From assembly GCA_947307015.1 (NCBI GenBank), contig CAMZHV010000028.1, positions 1 to 35,509 on the forward strand: a DNA stretch of 35,509 nt, in the 5' to 3' direction. Position 1 is the stretch's first letter, and every line of letters begins with the position of its first letter. Positions 6,222-14,250 of this stretch are shown one piece after another. This DNA is from an uncultured Prevotellaceae bacterium (GTDB lineage Bacteria > Bacteroidota > Bacteroidia > Bacteroidales > Bacteroidaceae). Position numbers and translations under genes: made by a program. The notes below the pieces were generated by a model. It worked only from the letters and a program-made list of their open reading frames with translations. It made no database searches and was not told the DNA's origin.

Positions 6222-7619
6222 TTAGTGATTAGCTTTGTCTAAGATCTCACATAGTTCCTCGATTTCCTCGGGTGTGCGTTGCTCTGTGACGGCGAGCATG
6301 AGCGTCTTCTCACCGACCTTTACTCCGGCGAGGTAGCCGTATTCAGTGGCTTCATCCAGCAGGGCATCGATGTCACCGTCGTAGTCAACACAGAACTCGT
6401 TGAAGAAAGGCTGGCCGGGGAAGGTGAGTCGGAACTTGCCTGTAGTGAGGAGTTTGTCGCAGAGGCTGTGGGCACCGGCATAGCTCATCTCGGCAACTTC
6501 CCGCAGGCCTTCCTTGCCCATGAGGCTGAGGTAGATGGTCACGTAGAGCGCCATGAGACTCTGGTTGGAACAGATATTAGAGGTTGCTTTCTGGCGACGG
6601 ATATGCTGTTCGCGAGCCTGGAGTGTCAGCACGAAGGCACGCTGGCCGCGGTTGTCGAGTGTTTGGCCTACGATACGGCCAGGCATCTTACGGATAAGCT
6701 TCTCGGTGCAAGCCATGAAGCCTACGCCAGGACCACCAAAGGTCATGGGAATGCCGAGGCTCTGGCCTTCACCGACAGCCACGTCAGCTCCCCATTCACC
6801 CGGCGTCTTCAGGATGGCGAGGTCGCTGGGATTGGCATTGATGACGAAGATACCCTTCTGCTCATGCACGACTTCAGCAATGCCTGTATAGTCCTCAACG
6901 ATGCCGAAGTAGTTGGGCTGCTGCACGATGACGCCTGCCACGCCTCCTTCGGCAAGCTCCTTGTCAAGGGCTTCGCGGTCGAGCGCACCGTTCTTGGCGG
7001 GGATGAGCTGGAGGGGCACGCCGTGGAAGTGGGCGTATGTATCGACGACACGACGAACCTTCGGGTCAAGGGTTTCGCTGACCAGCACGCGTGTGGCTTT
7101 CTTAGCATTGCCCCAAGCCATCATCATCGCCTCGGCAGTGGCTGTAGCACCATCGTACATAGAGGCATTGGAGATGTCCAAGCCTGTCAGTTCGGCTATC
7201 ATGGACTGATACTCAAAGATGTAGTGCAGCGTGCCTTGCGATATCTCGGCTTGATAAGGCGTGTAGGATGTCAGGAACTCCGAACGCTCGATGATGTTCT
7301 GGACCACGCTGGGAGCGTAGTGGTCATAGCAACCGGCACCGGCGAAGCAGATAAGCTGCTGGGTGCTCAATGGGTGCGTCAACTGTTCGAAGAAGAGGCG
7401 GAGGTCTGTTTCAGAGAGTGCCTGCGGAAGGTTGTACTCACGCTTGAAACGTGCTGCCTCGGGCACATCGGCAAAGAGGTCGTGGACAGAGCTGACGCCA
7501 CAGGCATTCAGCATCTCCTGTAGGTCTTCTTCGGTATGAGGGAAATACTTAAAAGACCAACCCCCGACCCCTCCCGTAAGGGAGGGGAGTGGCTGGCGCA
7601 TAGTATTGTTATTGCTCAT
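6222..7619 (-). CDS. gcvPA: Glycine dehydrogenase (decarboxylating) subunit 1
   Basis: The N-terminal half of the split P protein, forming with GcvPB the PLP-dependent glycine decarboxylase. At 465 residues it is slightly long. The conserved start of the family, KYFPHTEEDLQEML, appears only at about residue 24; the residues before it (MSNNNTMRQPLPSLTGGVGGW) are encoded by the left unit and spacer of repeat E8. Typical segments are GAGCYDHYAPSVV, TPYQAEISQGTL, and QREQHIRRQKATSNICSNQ near the C-terminal third. A later start for the ancestral protein is likely, but no ATG lies close to KYFPHTEED in this frame, so the repeat-derived start is the best one. Confidence 0.95.
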   Translation of the reverse strand: MSNNNTMRQPLPSLTGGVGGWSFKYFPHTEEDLQEMLNACGVSSVHDLFADVPEAARFKREYNLPQALSETDLRLFFEQLTHPLSTQQLICFAGAGCYDHYAPSVVQNIIERSEFLTSYTPYQAEISQGTLHYIFEYQSMIAELTGLDISNASMYDGATATAEAMMMAWGNAKKATRVLVSETLDPKVRRVVDTYAHFHGVPLQLIPAKNGALDREALDKELAEGGVAGVIVQQPNYFGIVEDYTGIAEVVHEQKGIFVINANPSDLAILKTPGEWGADVAVGEGQSLGIPMTFGGPGVGFMACTEKLIRKMPGRIVGQTLDNRGQRAFVLTLQAREQHIRRQKATSNICSNQSLMALYVTIYLSLMGKEGLREVAEMSYAGAHSLCDKLLTTGKFRLTFPGQPFFNEFCVDYDGDIDALLDEATEYGYLAGVKVGEKTLMLAVTEQRTPEEIEELCEILDKANH

Positions 7620-7719
7620 ATAATTTGCTGATGAAAGATGTTGAACGAAATGTTATACCGAGTTTGAAGACTGGCTCCCCACTCCCCTCCCTTACGGGAG
7701 GGGTCGGGGGTGGGTCTTT
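7552..7719. repeat. REPIN-like element E8 between gcvH and gcvPA
   Basis: The left (7552-7590) and right (7681-7719) units match over 39 nt in inverted orientation with a single mismatch. They start AAAGACC(A/C)ACCCCCGA and hold the hairpin CCCCTCCCGTAAGGGAGGGG. The spacer is 90 bp and the total 168 bp. The gcvH stop codon (7720-7718) overlaps the right end, and the gcvPA ATG (7619) lies in the spacer. The near identity of the units suggests a young insertion. Confidence 0.95.
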
Positions 7720-8098
7720 ACTCTGCGCAATGAGCCTTGTAGGCTTCGACGTCCATCAAGTTGTCGAGCTCAGCGGGATCGGAGAGCTGGACTTTGATGA
7801 TCCAGTTAGCGAAAGCGTCCTTGTTGAGGAGCTCGGGCTCGTCCTCCAGGGCTTCGTTGACCTCGACGACAGTGCCGCTGACGGGAGCGATGAGGTCGCT
7901 GGCGGCCTTGACGCTCTCCACGGCGCCGAACTCTTCGCCTGCGGTGACTTCGTCGTCCACTTCGGGCATGTCCACATACACGACGTTGCCCAGTGCGTGC
8001 TGAGCATAGTCAGAGATACCAATGTAACCAAATTCGCCTTCTACGCGAACGTACTCGTGTGACTCGCTGTAATAGAGTCCTGATTCAAAGTTTGCCAT
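7718..8098 (-). CDS. gcvH: Glycine cleavage system H protein
   Basis: The lipoyl carrier that shuttles the aminomethyl intermediate between P, T and L proteins. It has 126 residues, the normal length. The lipoylated lysine is Lys64 in GAVESVKAASDLIAPVSG, and YYSESHEYVR is the usual opening. I start it at 8098 (MANFESGLYY); the open frame runs 15 codons further upstream, but that extension has no family counterpart. lplA, at the head of the same operon, is the likely source of its lipoyl group. Confidence 0.96.
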   Translation of the reverse strand: MANFESGLYYSESHEYVRVEGEFGYIGISDYAQHALGNVVYVDMPEVDDEVTAGEEFGAVESVKAASDLIAPVSGTVVEVNEALEDEPELLNKDAFANWIIKVQLSDPAELDNLMDVEAYKAHCAE

Positions 8099-8130
8099 AA
8101 AATAAAAGAGCGGACCCTCCCCTCCCAACA

Positions 8131-8295
8131 GACCCACCCCCAACCCCTCCCGTAATGGAGGGGAGTAGGCTGGCGCATTGTTATGAGGTTTATAGGGTCA
8201 TTTTTTAAGTTTGTAGTTAGATGTTTGTTTTAAATTAAATCTCTGTAGGAGAAGGTGACCCCTCCCTCCCAACAAGGGAGGGAGGGGGGAGGGTC
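8131..8295. repeat. REPIN-like element E9 between gcvT and gcvH
   Basis: The left unit (8131-8166) is GACCCACCCCCAACCCC with hairpin CCTCCCGTAATGGAGG; the right unit (8259-8295), on the minus strand, starts GGACCCTCCCCCC with hairpin CCCTCCC-TTGTT-GGGAGGG. The spacer is AT-rich (about 90 bp). A truncated extra unit (GGACCCTCCCCTCCCAACA, 8112-8130) abuts the left end. The gcvT stop codon TAG ends exactly where the element begins. Confidence 0.9.
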
Positions 8296-9441
8296 CTATT
8301 TTTTGTAATGTTTATCGTAGAATTTCTTTTTTACCACAGTGCCAGGGAACACCTTCTTGCGGATCTGCACGGCGAGTTCGGTGCCGAGCTTGGCATATTC
8401 TGTCTTGACGAGGGCCATGCAGACGCTCTTGTCGACGCTGAGGCAGTGGTAGCCCGTGGTGACTTCGCCGATGACTTCACCCTCGGGCGTGAGTACGGCG
8501 TAACCGTGGCGGGGGATGGCTTTGTCGGCCAGTTCAATGCCTACGAGTTTCTGTGCGACGCCGTTAGCCTTCTGCTCAGCGAGGGCTTCCTTGCCGATGA
8601 ACTCGGCTTTGTCGAGCTTCACGAAGATGCCCAAGCCAGCCATGATGGGACTGATGTCGGCGCTGAGCTCGTCGCCGTAGAGGGGCAGGCCGACTTCAAA
8701 ACGCAGGGTGTCGCGGCAGCCAAGGCCGCATGGTTTGCATCTATCGCTTTCTATCAATTTGTCCCAAGCTTTTTGAGTGAAATCATGCGAGCCATAAATC
8801 TCAAAGCCGTCCTCACCGGTATAGCCAGTGCGGGAGATGATGAGGGGAGCCCCCTCCCGTCCTCCCCCAAGGGGGAGGGGATTTGCGGAGTTACTCTCCC
8901 CCCATGGGGGGAGTTGGAGGGGGGCTGCGGTGTAGAACTTCAGCTCTTTGCAGGGCAATCCCAGTACCTCTTCAACGACAGCTTCTGCTTCAGGGCCTTG
9001 CACGGCCAGCTGTCCGTAGTAGTCGCTCTGGTGGTCGAGATTGATATCAAAACCCTCTTTTTGCTCAAGCATCCATGCAACGTCCTTGTCGATATTGGCT
9101 GCGTTGATAACGAGGAAGAAGTCGTTTTCACCCATCTTGTAGACGAGCAGGTCGTCCACAGTGCCGCCGTTGGGGTAGCACATCATACCATAATAAATTT
9201 GTCCTACGGGCGCGCCTGCGACATCGTTGGTGAAGATGTGCTGGACGTAGCGCTCCGCGTCGGGGCCTGTGATGCGCACTTCTCCCATGTGTGATACGTC
9301 GAAGACTCCGCAATGCTGGCGCACGGCGTTGTGTTCGTCGGTGATGTTGGTGTACTGAATAGGCATAATGAAACCGCCGAACGGCGACATGTGTGCGCCG
9401 AGTTTCACATGGCGGTCATAGAGACAGGTTTTCTTTTCCAT
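8296..9441 (-). CDS. gcvT: Aminomethyltransferase (glycine cleavage T protein)
   Basis: Transfers the methylene carbon from aminomethyl-GcvH to tetrahydrofolate and releases ammonia. It has 381 residues against about 360 in the family. N-terminal [20 protein letters not shown] and FDVSHMGEV, and the central [14 protein letters not shown] are family signatures. The extra residues lie at about 173-198 ([20 protein letters not shown]), encoded by repeat pair E10 directly before [11 protein letters not shown]. The ATG lies within the end of lplA (26-nt overlap), so the two are translationally linked. Confidence 0.95.
   Translation of the reverse strand: MEKKTCLYDRHVKLGAHMSPFGGFIMPIQYTNITDEHNAVRQHCGVFDVSHMGEVRITGPDAERYVQHIFTNDVAGAPVGQIYYGMMCYPNGGTVDDLLVYKMGENDFFLVINAANIDKDVAWMLEQKEGFDINLDHQSDYYGQLAVQGPEAEAVVEEVLGLPCKELKFYTAAPLQLPPWGESNSANPLPLGGGREGAPLIISRTGYTGEDGFEIYGSHDFTQKAWDKLIESDRCKPCGLGCRDTLRFEVGLPLYGDELSADISPIMAGLGIFVKLDKAEFIGKEALAEQKANGVAQKLVGIELADKAIPRHGYAVLTPEGEVIGEVTTGYHCLSVDKSVCMALVKTEYAKLGTELAVQIRKKVFPGTVVKKKFYDKHYKK
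8848..8925. repeat. REPIN-like element E10 in gcvT
   Basis: The left unit (8848-8880) has the tail AGCCCCCTCCCGT and hairpin CCTCCCCCAAGGGGGAGG; the right unit (8895-8925), on the minus strand, starts AGCCCCCCTCCAA with hairpin CTCCCCCCATGGGGGGAG. The pair spans 78 bp with a 14-bp spacer. The tail sequence matches the right unit of E3, so E3 and E10 appear closely related. Confidence 0.9.
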
Positions 9442-10141
9442 AAATAAAACTTGGGTTAAGGTATTCTTTTTCTATAGACGTTATGGCTTGAACGTCTATA
9501 CGTGTGAGCTCAAACGAATGGTCGCATAAGCGTTCACGTATATACGTCTTGAAGGCATCGATGGTCAGGTCAGTGTGCTCTTTCAGTAGCGTAATTCGCT
9601 GCCGCACGCTCTCCACGCCGTGCTTGTCAAGCTTGGTCTGCGGTGGCGTGATTGCATTGAGCATGTGCTCCATATTCGTGTCGAAGAGCAGAGTGCCATG
9701 TACGATGCTGTGTCCTGGGATGTGATAGAAGGCATTGCCCGAGACTTTGCGCCCGCCGATGAGCACATCGTTGTGTTCCGTGGATGTGGCCGCAAGACCG
9801 AGGTCGCGCAGCACCGCCGTGACCATCGCCATATAGCGGCTGAACGTCGTGGTGACCTCGTCGGAGCGCGTGATATAGCTCATCATCACGTTCGATTTGT
9901 CGGCATAGACACAACCGCCGCCGCTCTTGCGACGATAGAACTGGATGCCGTGCTGGCGGCAGTAGTCGAGATTCACCTCACGCTCGATGACCTGATTGCG
10001 CCCGAAGATAACGCTGGGCTCCACCTGCCATAGGAAGAACAGGTCGTCGCCGTCGTTAAGCTGGCGCGCCGCATACTCCTCCATCGCCAGATAAAAACTC
10101 AGGCGACGTTCTTGGGCATCCGGAAGGGTGAGATAAATCAT
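9416..10141 (-). CDS. lplA: Lipoate-protein ligase family protein
   Basis: Attaches lipoate (or a related acyl group) to lipoyl domains, here most likely Lys64 of GcvH. It has 241 residues, shorter than the ~337 of E. coli LplA, and so corresponds to the catalytic domain alone. The fold signature RRKSGGGCVYAD (70-81) and the catalytic lysine in GGRKVSGNAFYH (Lys132) are present. It is the first gene of the gcv operon, directly behind a promoter, and overlaps gcvT by 26 nt. Without a C-terminal domain it may need a partner, or it may act as a transferase; the sequence alone cannot decide. Confidence 0.88.
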   Translation of the reverse strand: MIYLTLPDAQERRLSFYLAMEEYAARQLNDGDDLFFLWQVEPSVIFGRNQVIEREVNLDYCRQHGIQFYRRKSGGGCVYADKSNVMMSYITRSDEVTTTFSRYMAMVTAVLRDLGLAATSTEHNDVLIGGRKVSGNAFYHIPGHSIVHGTLLFDTNMEHMLNAITPPQTKLDKHGVESVRQRITLLKEHTDLTIDAFKTYIRERLCDHSFELTRIDVQAITSIEKEYLNPSFIYGKENLSL

Positions 10142-10162
10142 GGTTTAGCGTTTCTTTGGGTG

Positions 10163-10170
10163 CAAATATA
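10163..10170 (-). promoter_or_regulatory. -7 box of the lplA-gcv operon promoter
   Basis: Minus-strand TATATTTG followed by GCACCC matches TAnnTTTG. It is 22 nt before the lplA ATG, leaving a very short leader and no room for a glycine riboswitch. A TTG lies about 22 nt upstream as a loose -33 box. Confidence 0.6.
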
Positions 10171-10245
10171 GTGAAACTTTGCCAATGTGCAGCAACGTTT
10201 CACACATTTTATGACGTTTCGTGCTGTTTTCCGCTGAACTTCCAT

Positions 10246-10253
10246 TACCTTTG
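10246..10253 (+). promoter_or_regulatory. -7 box of the kdtA envelope operon promoter
   Basis: TACCTTTG followed by GCACCC matches TAnnTTTG, 22 nt before the chosen kdtA ATG. It shows that the longer open frame starting at 10221 cannot be the coding start, because the promoter lies inside that extension. It is divergent from the lplA promoter, with about 75 bp between the two boxes. Confidence 0.6.
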
Positions 10254-10274
10254 CACCCGAAAAAGACAAAACCT

Positions 10275-11537
10275 ATGCATTTTCTCTATAATCAGAGCGC
10301 CTATTTCATCGATTTCGTCTTTCGTATCATTGCACTCCTTGTGCCCCATCCGCGAAGAAAATTCCTACGCTTCATCCGCGGACAGCATGGCCTTATCAAA
10401 AACATCAAGGCCAATGAGTGCTCGAAGGGGGACGACCGTCCTACGCTATGGGTTCATGCTTCGTCGTTGGGTGAATACAACGTCGCAAAACCCATCGTGC
10501 GACGGCTCCATGAGTCCGGGCAGTGGCGCATTGTGCTGACGGTGTTCTCGCCCTCGGGGTTAGACTATTTAAAACGCTATCGCCAGCATGTTGATGCCGT
10601 CTATCCGATGCCATTAGACACACCGCGCAACGTGCGTCGCTTTCTTGATATCGTTGCCCCCCAACAGACCGTGTTCATTATCTCTGAATACTGGGTCAAT
10701 TACCTCCACGAACTCGGTAAACGGCAGATTCCGACCTACTTGATCTCGGCCAACATCACCGAACGCGCTCCATTCATGCACTGGTACGGCGGTCTGTGGA
10801 GACGTCAGCTAAAGACCTATACCCATTTCTTCGTTTTGAACGAAGCTTCTCAAAAACGCTTGAAAGGCTTGGGCTTCGACAACGTCACCATCACCGGTGA
10901 CCCGCTCTTTGACAATGCTCGCAAGGTGGCCCGCACGCCATACGAGAATGTTGTCATCGAACACTTTGTCAATGGTCAAGATGTCTTCATCGCTGGAAGT
11001 ATTCACGACAAGAAAGACCTCGAATTGGTCACCACGCTGGCTAACCGCCATCAGGACACACGTTTTATCCTTGTTCCTCACGAGATTAGTCCAGAGAGCA
11101 TCATGCGGATCAAGAAGCGTCTTTTCTGTCAGGCGCTCCGTTATTCCGACTGTACGGCTGACACTGACTTCTCGAAGACCCAAGTGCTCATCATTGACTT
11201 TATGGGTGCCTTGGCCTTCATCTACCGCTTCGCTCGTTGGGCTTACGTTGGCGGCGGTTTCACACCTTATATGCATAGCATCATTGAGGCTACTGCCTAC
11301 GGTCTGCCAGTGACCTACGGTCCGTGTGTCGAGCGTAAGCCCACGGCACAGGAATTGGCCGAGTTGGGCGTTGGGCGCATCGTGGAGAACGCAGAAGAAC
11401 TGGACGCATGGTTCTCCGATTTGAAGCACGATCCGCAACGCCTTGATAAAATCAGCAGCACGGCCAAGAACTATATGCATAGCAATGAAGGTGCTACAGA
11501 CACTATCGTACAAACCATTTCAGACTATGAAAGATAA
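10275..11537 (+). CDS. kdtA: 3-deoxy-D-manno-octulosonic acid (Kdo) transferase
   Basis: Adds Kdo from CMP-Kdo to the lipid A precursor at the cytoplasmic face of the inner membrane. With the start at 10275 it has 420 residues, normal for the family; the 18 extra codons upstream overlap the promoter. A hydrophobic N-terminal segment (about 10-24) anchors it. HASSLGEY (61-68) contains the conserved catalytic glutamate (Glu67), and GGGFTPYMHSIIEATAYGLPV (about 325-345) is the sugar-nucleotide region. It is the first gene of the envelope operon and overlaps the acyltransferase by 11 nt. kdsB, which makes CMP-Kdo, lies two genes downstream. Confidence 0.94.
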   Translation: MHFLYNQSAYFIDFVFRIIALLVPHPRRKFLRFIRGQHGLIKNIKANECSKGDDRPTLWVHASSLGEYNVAKPIVRRLHESGQWRIVLTVFSPSGLDYLKRYRQHVDAVYPMPLDTPRNVRRFLDIVAPQQTVFIISEYWVNYLHELGKRQIPTYLISANITERAPFMHWYGGLWRRQLKTYTHFFVLNEASQKRLKGLGFDNVTITGDPLFDNARKVARTPYENVVIEHFVNGQDVFIAGSIHDKKDLELVTTLANRHQDTRFILVPHEISPESIMRIKKRLFCQALRYSDCTADTDFSKTQVLIIDFMGALAFIYRFARWAYVGGGFTPYMHSIIEATAYGLPVTYGPCVERKPTAQELAELGVGRIVENAEELDAWFSDLKHDPQRLDKISSTAKNYMHSNEGATDTIVQTISDYER

Positions 11538-12453
11538 GATTCTATATTATTTCTATCGTTGCTTCTTCGGCGCGCTGGCTCGTCTGCCCCTATCATGTCT
11601 TTTCGTGATTAGCGATGGGCTGTGCTGGTTGATGATCCACGTCCTTCACTACCGTCGGCGCGTCATCCGCAAGAATCTCCTGCGCGTCTTTCCTGACCGC
11701 AGCGATGCCGAGCGTTTGGCAATCGAGGTTGCTTTCTACCACCACCTCTGCGACCTCATCTTTGAAATCATCAAGCTCCTGCATATCTCCGACGAGGAAA
11801 TGGCCAGCCGAGTGGAGGCTGAGGGGATAGAACTCGTCGACGAGTGTGCACGTCAAGGCGTGCCGTGCTTCGTTCTCTTCGGGCATAACGGCAACTGGGA
11901 ATGGGCCGAGCAGATGTATAAATATTGTACAGAGCCTAATACGTTCTGTCAAGTCTACCGTCCGCTTCGCGACAAGGCTTTCGACGATCTTATCCTGCAC
12001 CTGCGCAAGCGCTTCGACAGCATCAGCATTCCGCAGAAGCAAGTGCTTCGAACTGTGTTGCGTCTGCGACACGAAGGGAAGCCATTCCTTGTGGCCTTCA
12101 ATTCCGACCAGCACCCCAACAGCGATGTCATGGATCATTGGACCACGTTCCTCGGACAAGATTCAGCTTACATAACCGGTGCTGAGGAAATCGGACGCAA
12201 GATAGGTGCCAGGTTCCTCTTCATGGATTTTGCACAACCCCGCCGTGGCCACTACCGCATAACGGTTCGGCGTATCGAACCTGCCGAGGGTGAACAGTTC
12301 CCCTACACCATCTCCTATCTACGGATGCTCGAAAAATCTATACTCCGTCAACCTGAGTTGTGGCTATGGTCGCACAACCGCTGGTACATCAGCCGTGAGG
12401 AGTACAATGCACAGCAGGCCAAGACCTCAAATCCCCGTCTTGCAGGTGATTGA
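11527..12453 (+). CDS. LpxL/HtrB-type lipid A acyltransferase
   Basis: An inner-membrane acyltransferase of the late lipid A acylation family. It has 308 residues from the ATG at 11527; the open frame extends 28 codons further upstream but that part overlaps kdtA and has no family counterpart. A hydrophobic helix spans about residues 22-40. The HX4E catalytic motif is GHNGNWEW (His120, Glu125), and RRRVIRKNLLRVFPDRS is the usual segment after the membrane helix. Bacteroidales typically keep a single late acyltransferase, which would make this the one completing lipid A, but that is not provable from one window. Confidence 0.9.
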   Translation: MKDKILYYFYRCFFGALARLPLSCLFVISDGLCWLMIHVLHYRRRVIRKNLLRVFPDRSDAERLAIEVAFYHHLCDLIFEIIKLLHISDEEMASRVEAEGIELVDECARQGVPCFVLFGHNGNWEWAEQMYKYCTEPNTFCQVYRPLRDKAFDDLILHLRKRFDSISIPQKQVLRTVLRLRHEGKPFLVAFNSDQHPNSDVMDHWTTFLGQDSAYITGAEEIGRKIGARFLFMDFAQPRRGHYRITVRRIEPAEGEQFPYTISYLRMLEKSILRQPELWLWSHNRWYISREEYNAQQAKTSNPRLAGD

Positions 12454-12502
12454 TTCGTGATAATAAAAACCAACGAACGAATAACAAAAATAAATAACTG
12501 AC

Positions 12503-13228
12503 ATGAAAATTATCTGTGTTATCCCCGCCCGTGGCGGTAGCAGCCGCTTCTTCGAGAAGCCATTGGCAAAGATTCTGGACAAGCCCATGATTCAGTGGGT
12601 TTATGAACATTGTAAGGCTGTACCCGAATTCAGCGAGGTTTACGTCGCAACTGATAGCGACCGTATCCGTGAAGCCGCTGAAGCCTTTGGCGCTGAAGTT
12701 GTCATGACGCGCTCTGACCATGACACCGCTACAGAGCGTCTGTATGAAGTCGCAACCCGCATCCCAGCAGATTTATATGTTATGGTCAATGGCGACGAGC
12801 CACTGCTGACACGTGAAGCCATCATCCAGTGCATCCCGCAGGAGATCAAGGAGGGAGAACTCTATGTATCCAACCTCATGACAGACTTTGAGAATCCCGT
12901 AGAAGTCGTTGATGCCACCAACCTGAAGATTGTCACCGCTGCCGACGATCGCTGCCTTTTCATCTCCCGTTCACCTATCCCCTACCCCAAAGGTGCTATG
13001 AATTATGTCTTTCATAAGTTCGTGGGCGTCGGGGCATTCAATCGTGAGGCCCTCGATTTCTACCACAACACACCGCGCGGCCCCATTGAGAAGATCGAAG
13101 AGAACGATTCGTTCCGTTTCATCGAGAACCACGTACCTATATATTATTACAACGCCCACTGCAAGTCGCTTTCCGTCGATACGCCAAAGGACATCGCCGG
13201 CGTGGAGGCGTACTTACGTAGTCTATGA
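12503..13228 (+). CDS. kdsB: CMP-Kdo synthetase (3-deoxy-manno-octulosonate cytidylyltransferase)
   Basis: Activates Kdo with CTP to CMP-Kdo, the substrate of KdtA. It has 241 residues, close to the usual 245-255. The nucleotidyltransferase start is VIPARGGSSRFFEKPLAKIL, and VNGDEPLL (about 93-100) is the metal/nucleotide region. The phenylalanine pair after the arginine differs from the commoner RFPGKPL form but keeps the lysine. It begins 49 nt after the acyltransferase, and its TGA overlaps the next ATG by 4 nt. Confidence 0.95.
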   Translation: MKIICVIPARGGSSRFFEKPLAKILDKPMIQWVYEHCKAVPEFSEVYVATDSDRIREAAEAFGAEVVMTRSDHDTATERLYEVATRIPADLYVMVNGDEPLLTREAIIQCIPQEIKEGELYVSNLMTDFENPVEVVDATNLKIVTAADDRCLFISRSPIPYPKGAMNYVFHKFVGVGAFNREALDFYHNTPRGPIEKIEENDSFRFIENHVPIYYYNAHCKSLSVDTPKDIAGVEAYLRSL

Positions 13229-14232
13229 ATATCCTCGTCCTTCGTCTCTCGGCCCTCGGTGACGTCGCGATGACCATTCCTCCGGTCTACAGCGTGGCAC
13301 GTGCCTATCCGCAGCACCGCTTCTACGTGGTCACTTCGGCCTTCCCTGCGCGTCTGTTCATCAATACACCGTCAAACATCACCGTTGTGGCGTTAGACAA
13401 GCGTGAGAGTCAGGGGCCTCTGGCCGTGTTCCGCATCATAGAGCGCTTACGCCGTTTGCCCATTGATGCGGTTGCCGACATGCACAACGTGTTGCGTTCG
13501 TGGTGCATCGATGCGTACTTTCGTTTGCATCTCAAGCCGGTGGCGATGCTCGACAAGAACCGCAGCGAACGGCGCATCATCATGCACGACCACACCCGCG
13601 TTGCCGTGCCTTTCACCCAGCGCTACTTCGATGTCTTCGCCCGCTTAGGTTTGAAGACAGAGCCGCATTTCACTACACTTTTCAACAATGGTCTGCCCGC
13701 TTTGCCTGCCGGAATCCCATCCAAGGGCACAGAGCAATGGGTTGGCATAGCGCCTTTTGCACGTTACCGTTCCAAGACTTATGATGCGGCACAGATGCAG
13801 GACGTAGTTACCAAACTTGCTGCACGTCCACGCGGCTGTGTCTTTCTCTTCGGTGCACGTGGGCAAGAAGAGAAGACCCTGAAGACATGGGCTGCCAAGA
13901 CGCCCAATGTCTTCGTCGTGGCCGGACGCCTGCAACTCGAAGAAGAACTGGCACTCATGGCGCATCTTGATGTCATGATATCTATGGACTCTGCAAATAT
14001 GCACTTGGCTTCGCTCGTCGGGACACGTGTCATCAGCCTCTGGGGTGGAACCACCCCCGCTTGTGGTTTCCTTGGCTACGGCCAGCGCCGCGAGGATGCC
14101 CTCTCCGCCGGTCTGTCCTGTCAACCCTGCTCTATCGCAGGTTCTGCCCGCTGTCCGCTCAAGCACATGCAATGTACACGTGCCCTTCCACCGAAGACCA
14201 TCATTGACTATATTCAATCAACAGTACTCTAA
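13225..14232 (+). CDS. Glycosyltransferase family 9 (heptosyltransferase-like)
   Basis: A 335-residue cytoplasmic glycosyltransferase with GT-B fold. The N-terminal RLSALGDVAMTIPP (7-20) and C-terminal DSANMHLASLVGTRVISLWGGTTP (about 254-277) are the GT9 signatures seen in ADP-heptose transferases. The start overlaps kdsB by ATGA. The position in the Kdo operon suggests addition of a core sugar to Kdo-lipid A. The donor cannot be read from sequence; ADP-heptose is only the best-known case. A late CX2C-like cluster (CQPCSIAGSARCPL) is common in this group. Confidence 0.9.
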   Translation: MNILVLRLSALGDVAMTIPPVYSVARAYPQHRFYVVTSAFPARLFINTPSNITVVALDKRESQGPLAVFRIIERLRRLPIDAVADMHNVLRSWCIDAYFRLHLKPVAMLDKNRSERRIIMHDHTRVAVPFTQRYFDVFARLGLKTEPHFTTLFNNGLPALPAGIPSKGTEQWVGIAPFARYRSKTYDAAQMQDVVTKLAARPRGCVFLFGARGQEEKTLKTWAAKTPNVFVVAGRLQLEEELALMAHLDVMISMDSANMHLASLVGTRVISLWGGTTPACGFLGYGQRREDALSAGLSCQPCSIAGSARCPLKHMQCTRALPPKTIIDYIQSTVL

Positions 14233-14250
14233 ATTTCTCATCCTGAGACA

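Noticed and set aside
8099..8143. Fifteen-codon N-terminal extension of gcvH
   Set aside because: The encoded residues (MGVGLLGGEGPLFYF) come from repeat DNA bordering E9 and have no counterpart in H proteins, which start at MANFESG.
1416..8925. Reading the C-rich hairpins simply as intrinsic terminators
   Set aside because: They lack T runs, occur inside coding regions, come in inverted pairs with conserved tails and would block the operon they lie in.
3216..9294. Long plus-strand open frames opposite the gcv operon
   Set aside because: They are antisense shadows of the gcv genes caused by codon bias; their translations match no family and they have no promoter.
10221..10274. Upstream extension of kdtA
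   Set aside because: The -7 promoter box (10246-10253) lies inside it, so it would be before the transcription start. The family alignment begins at the ATG at 10275.
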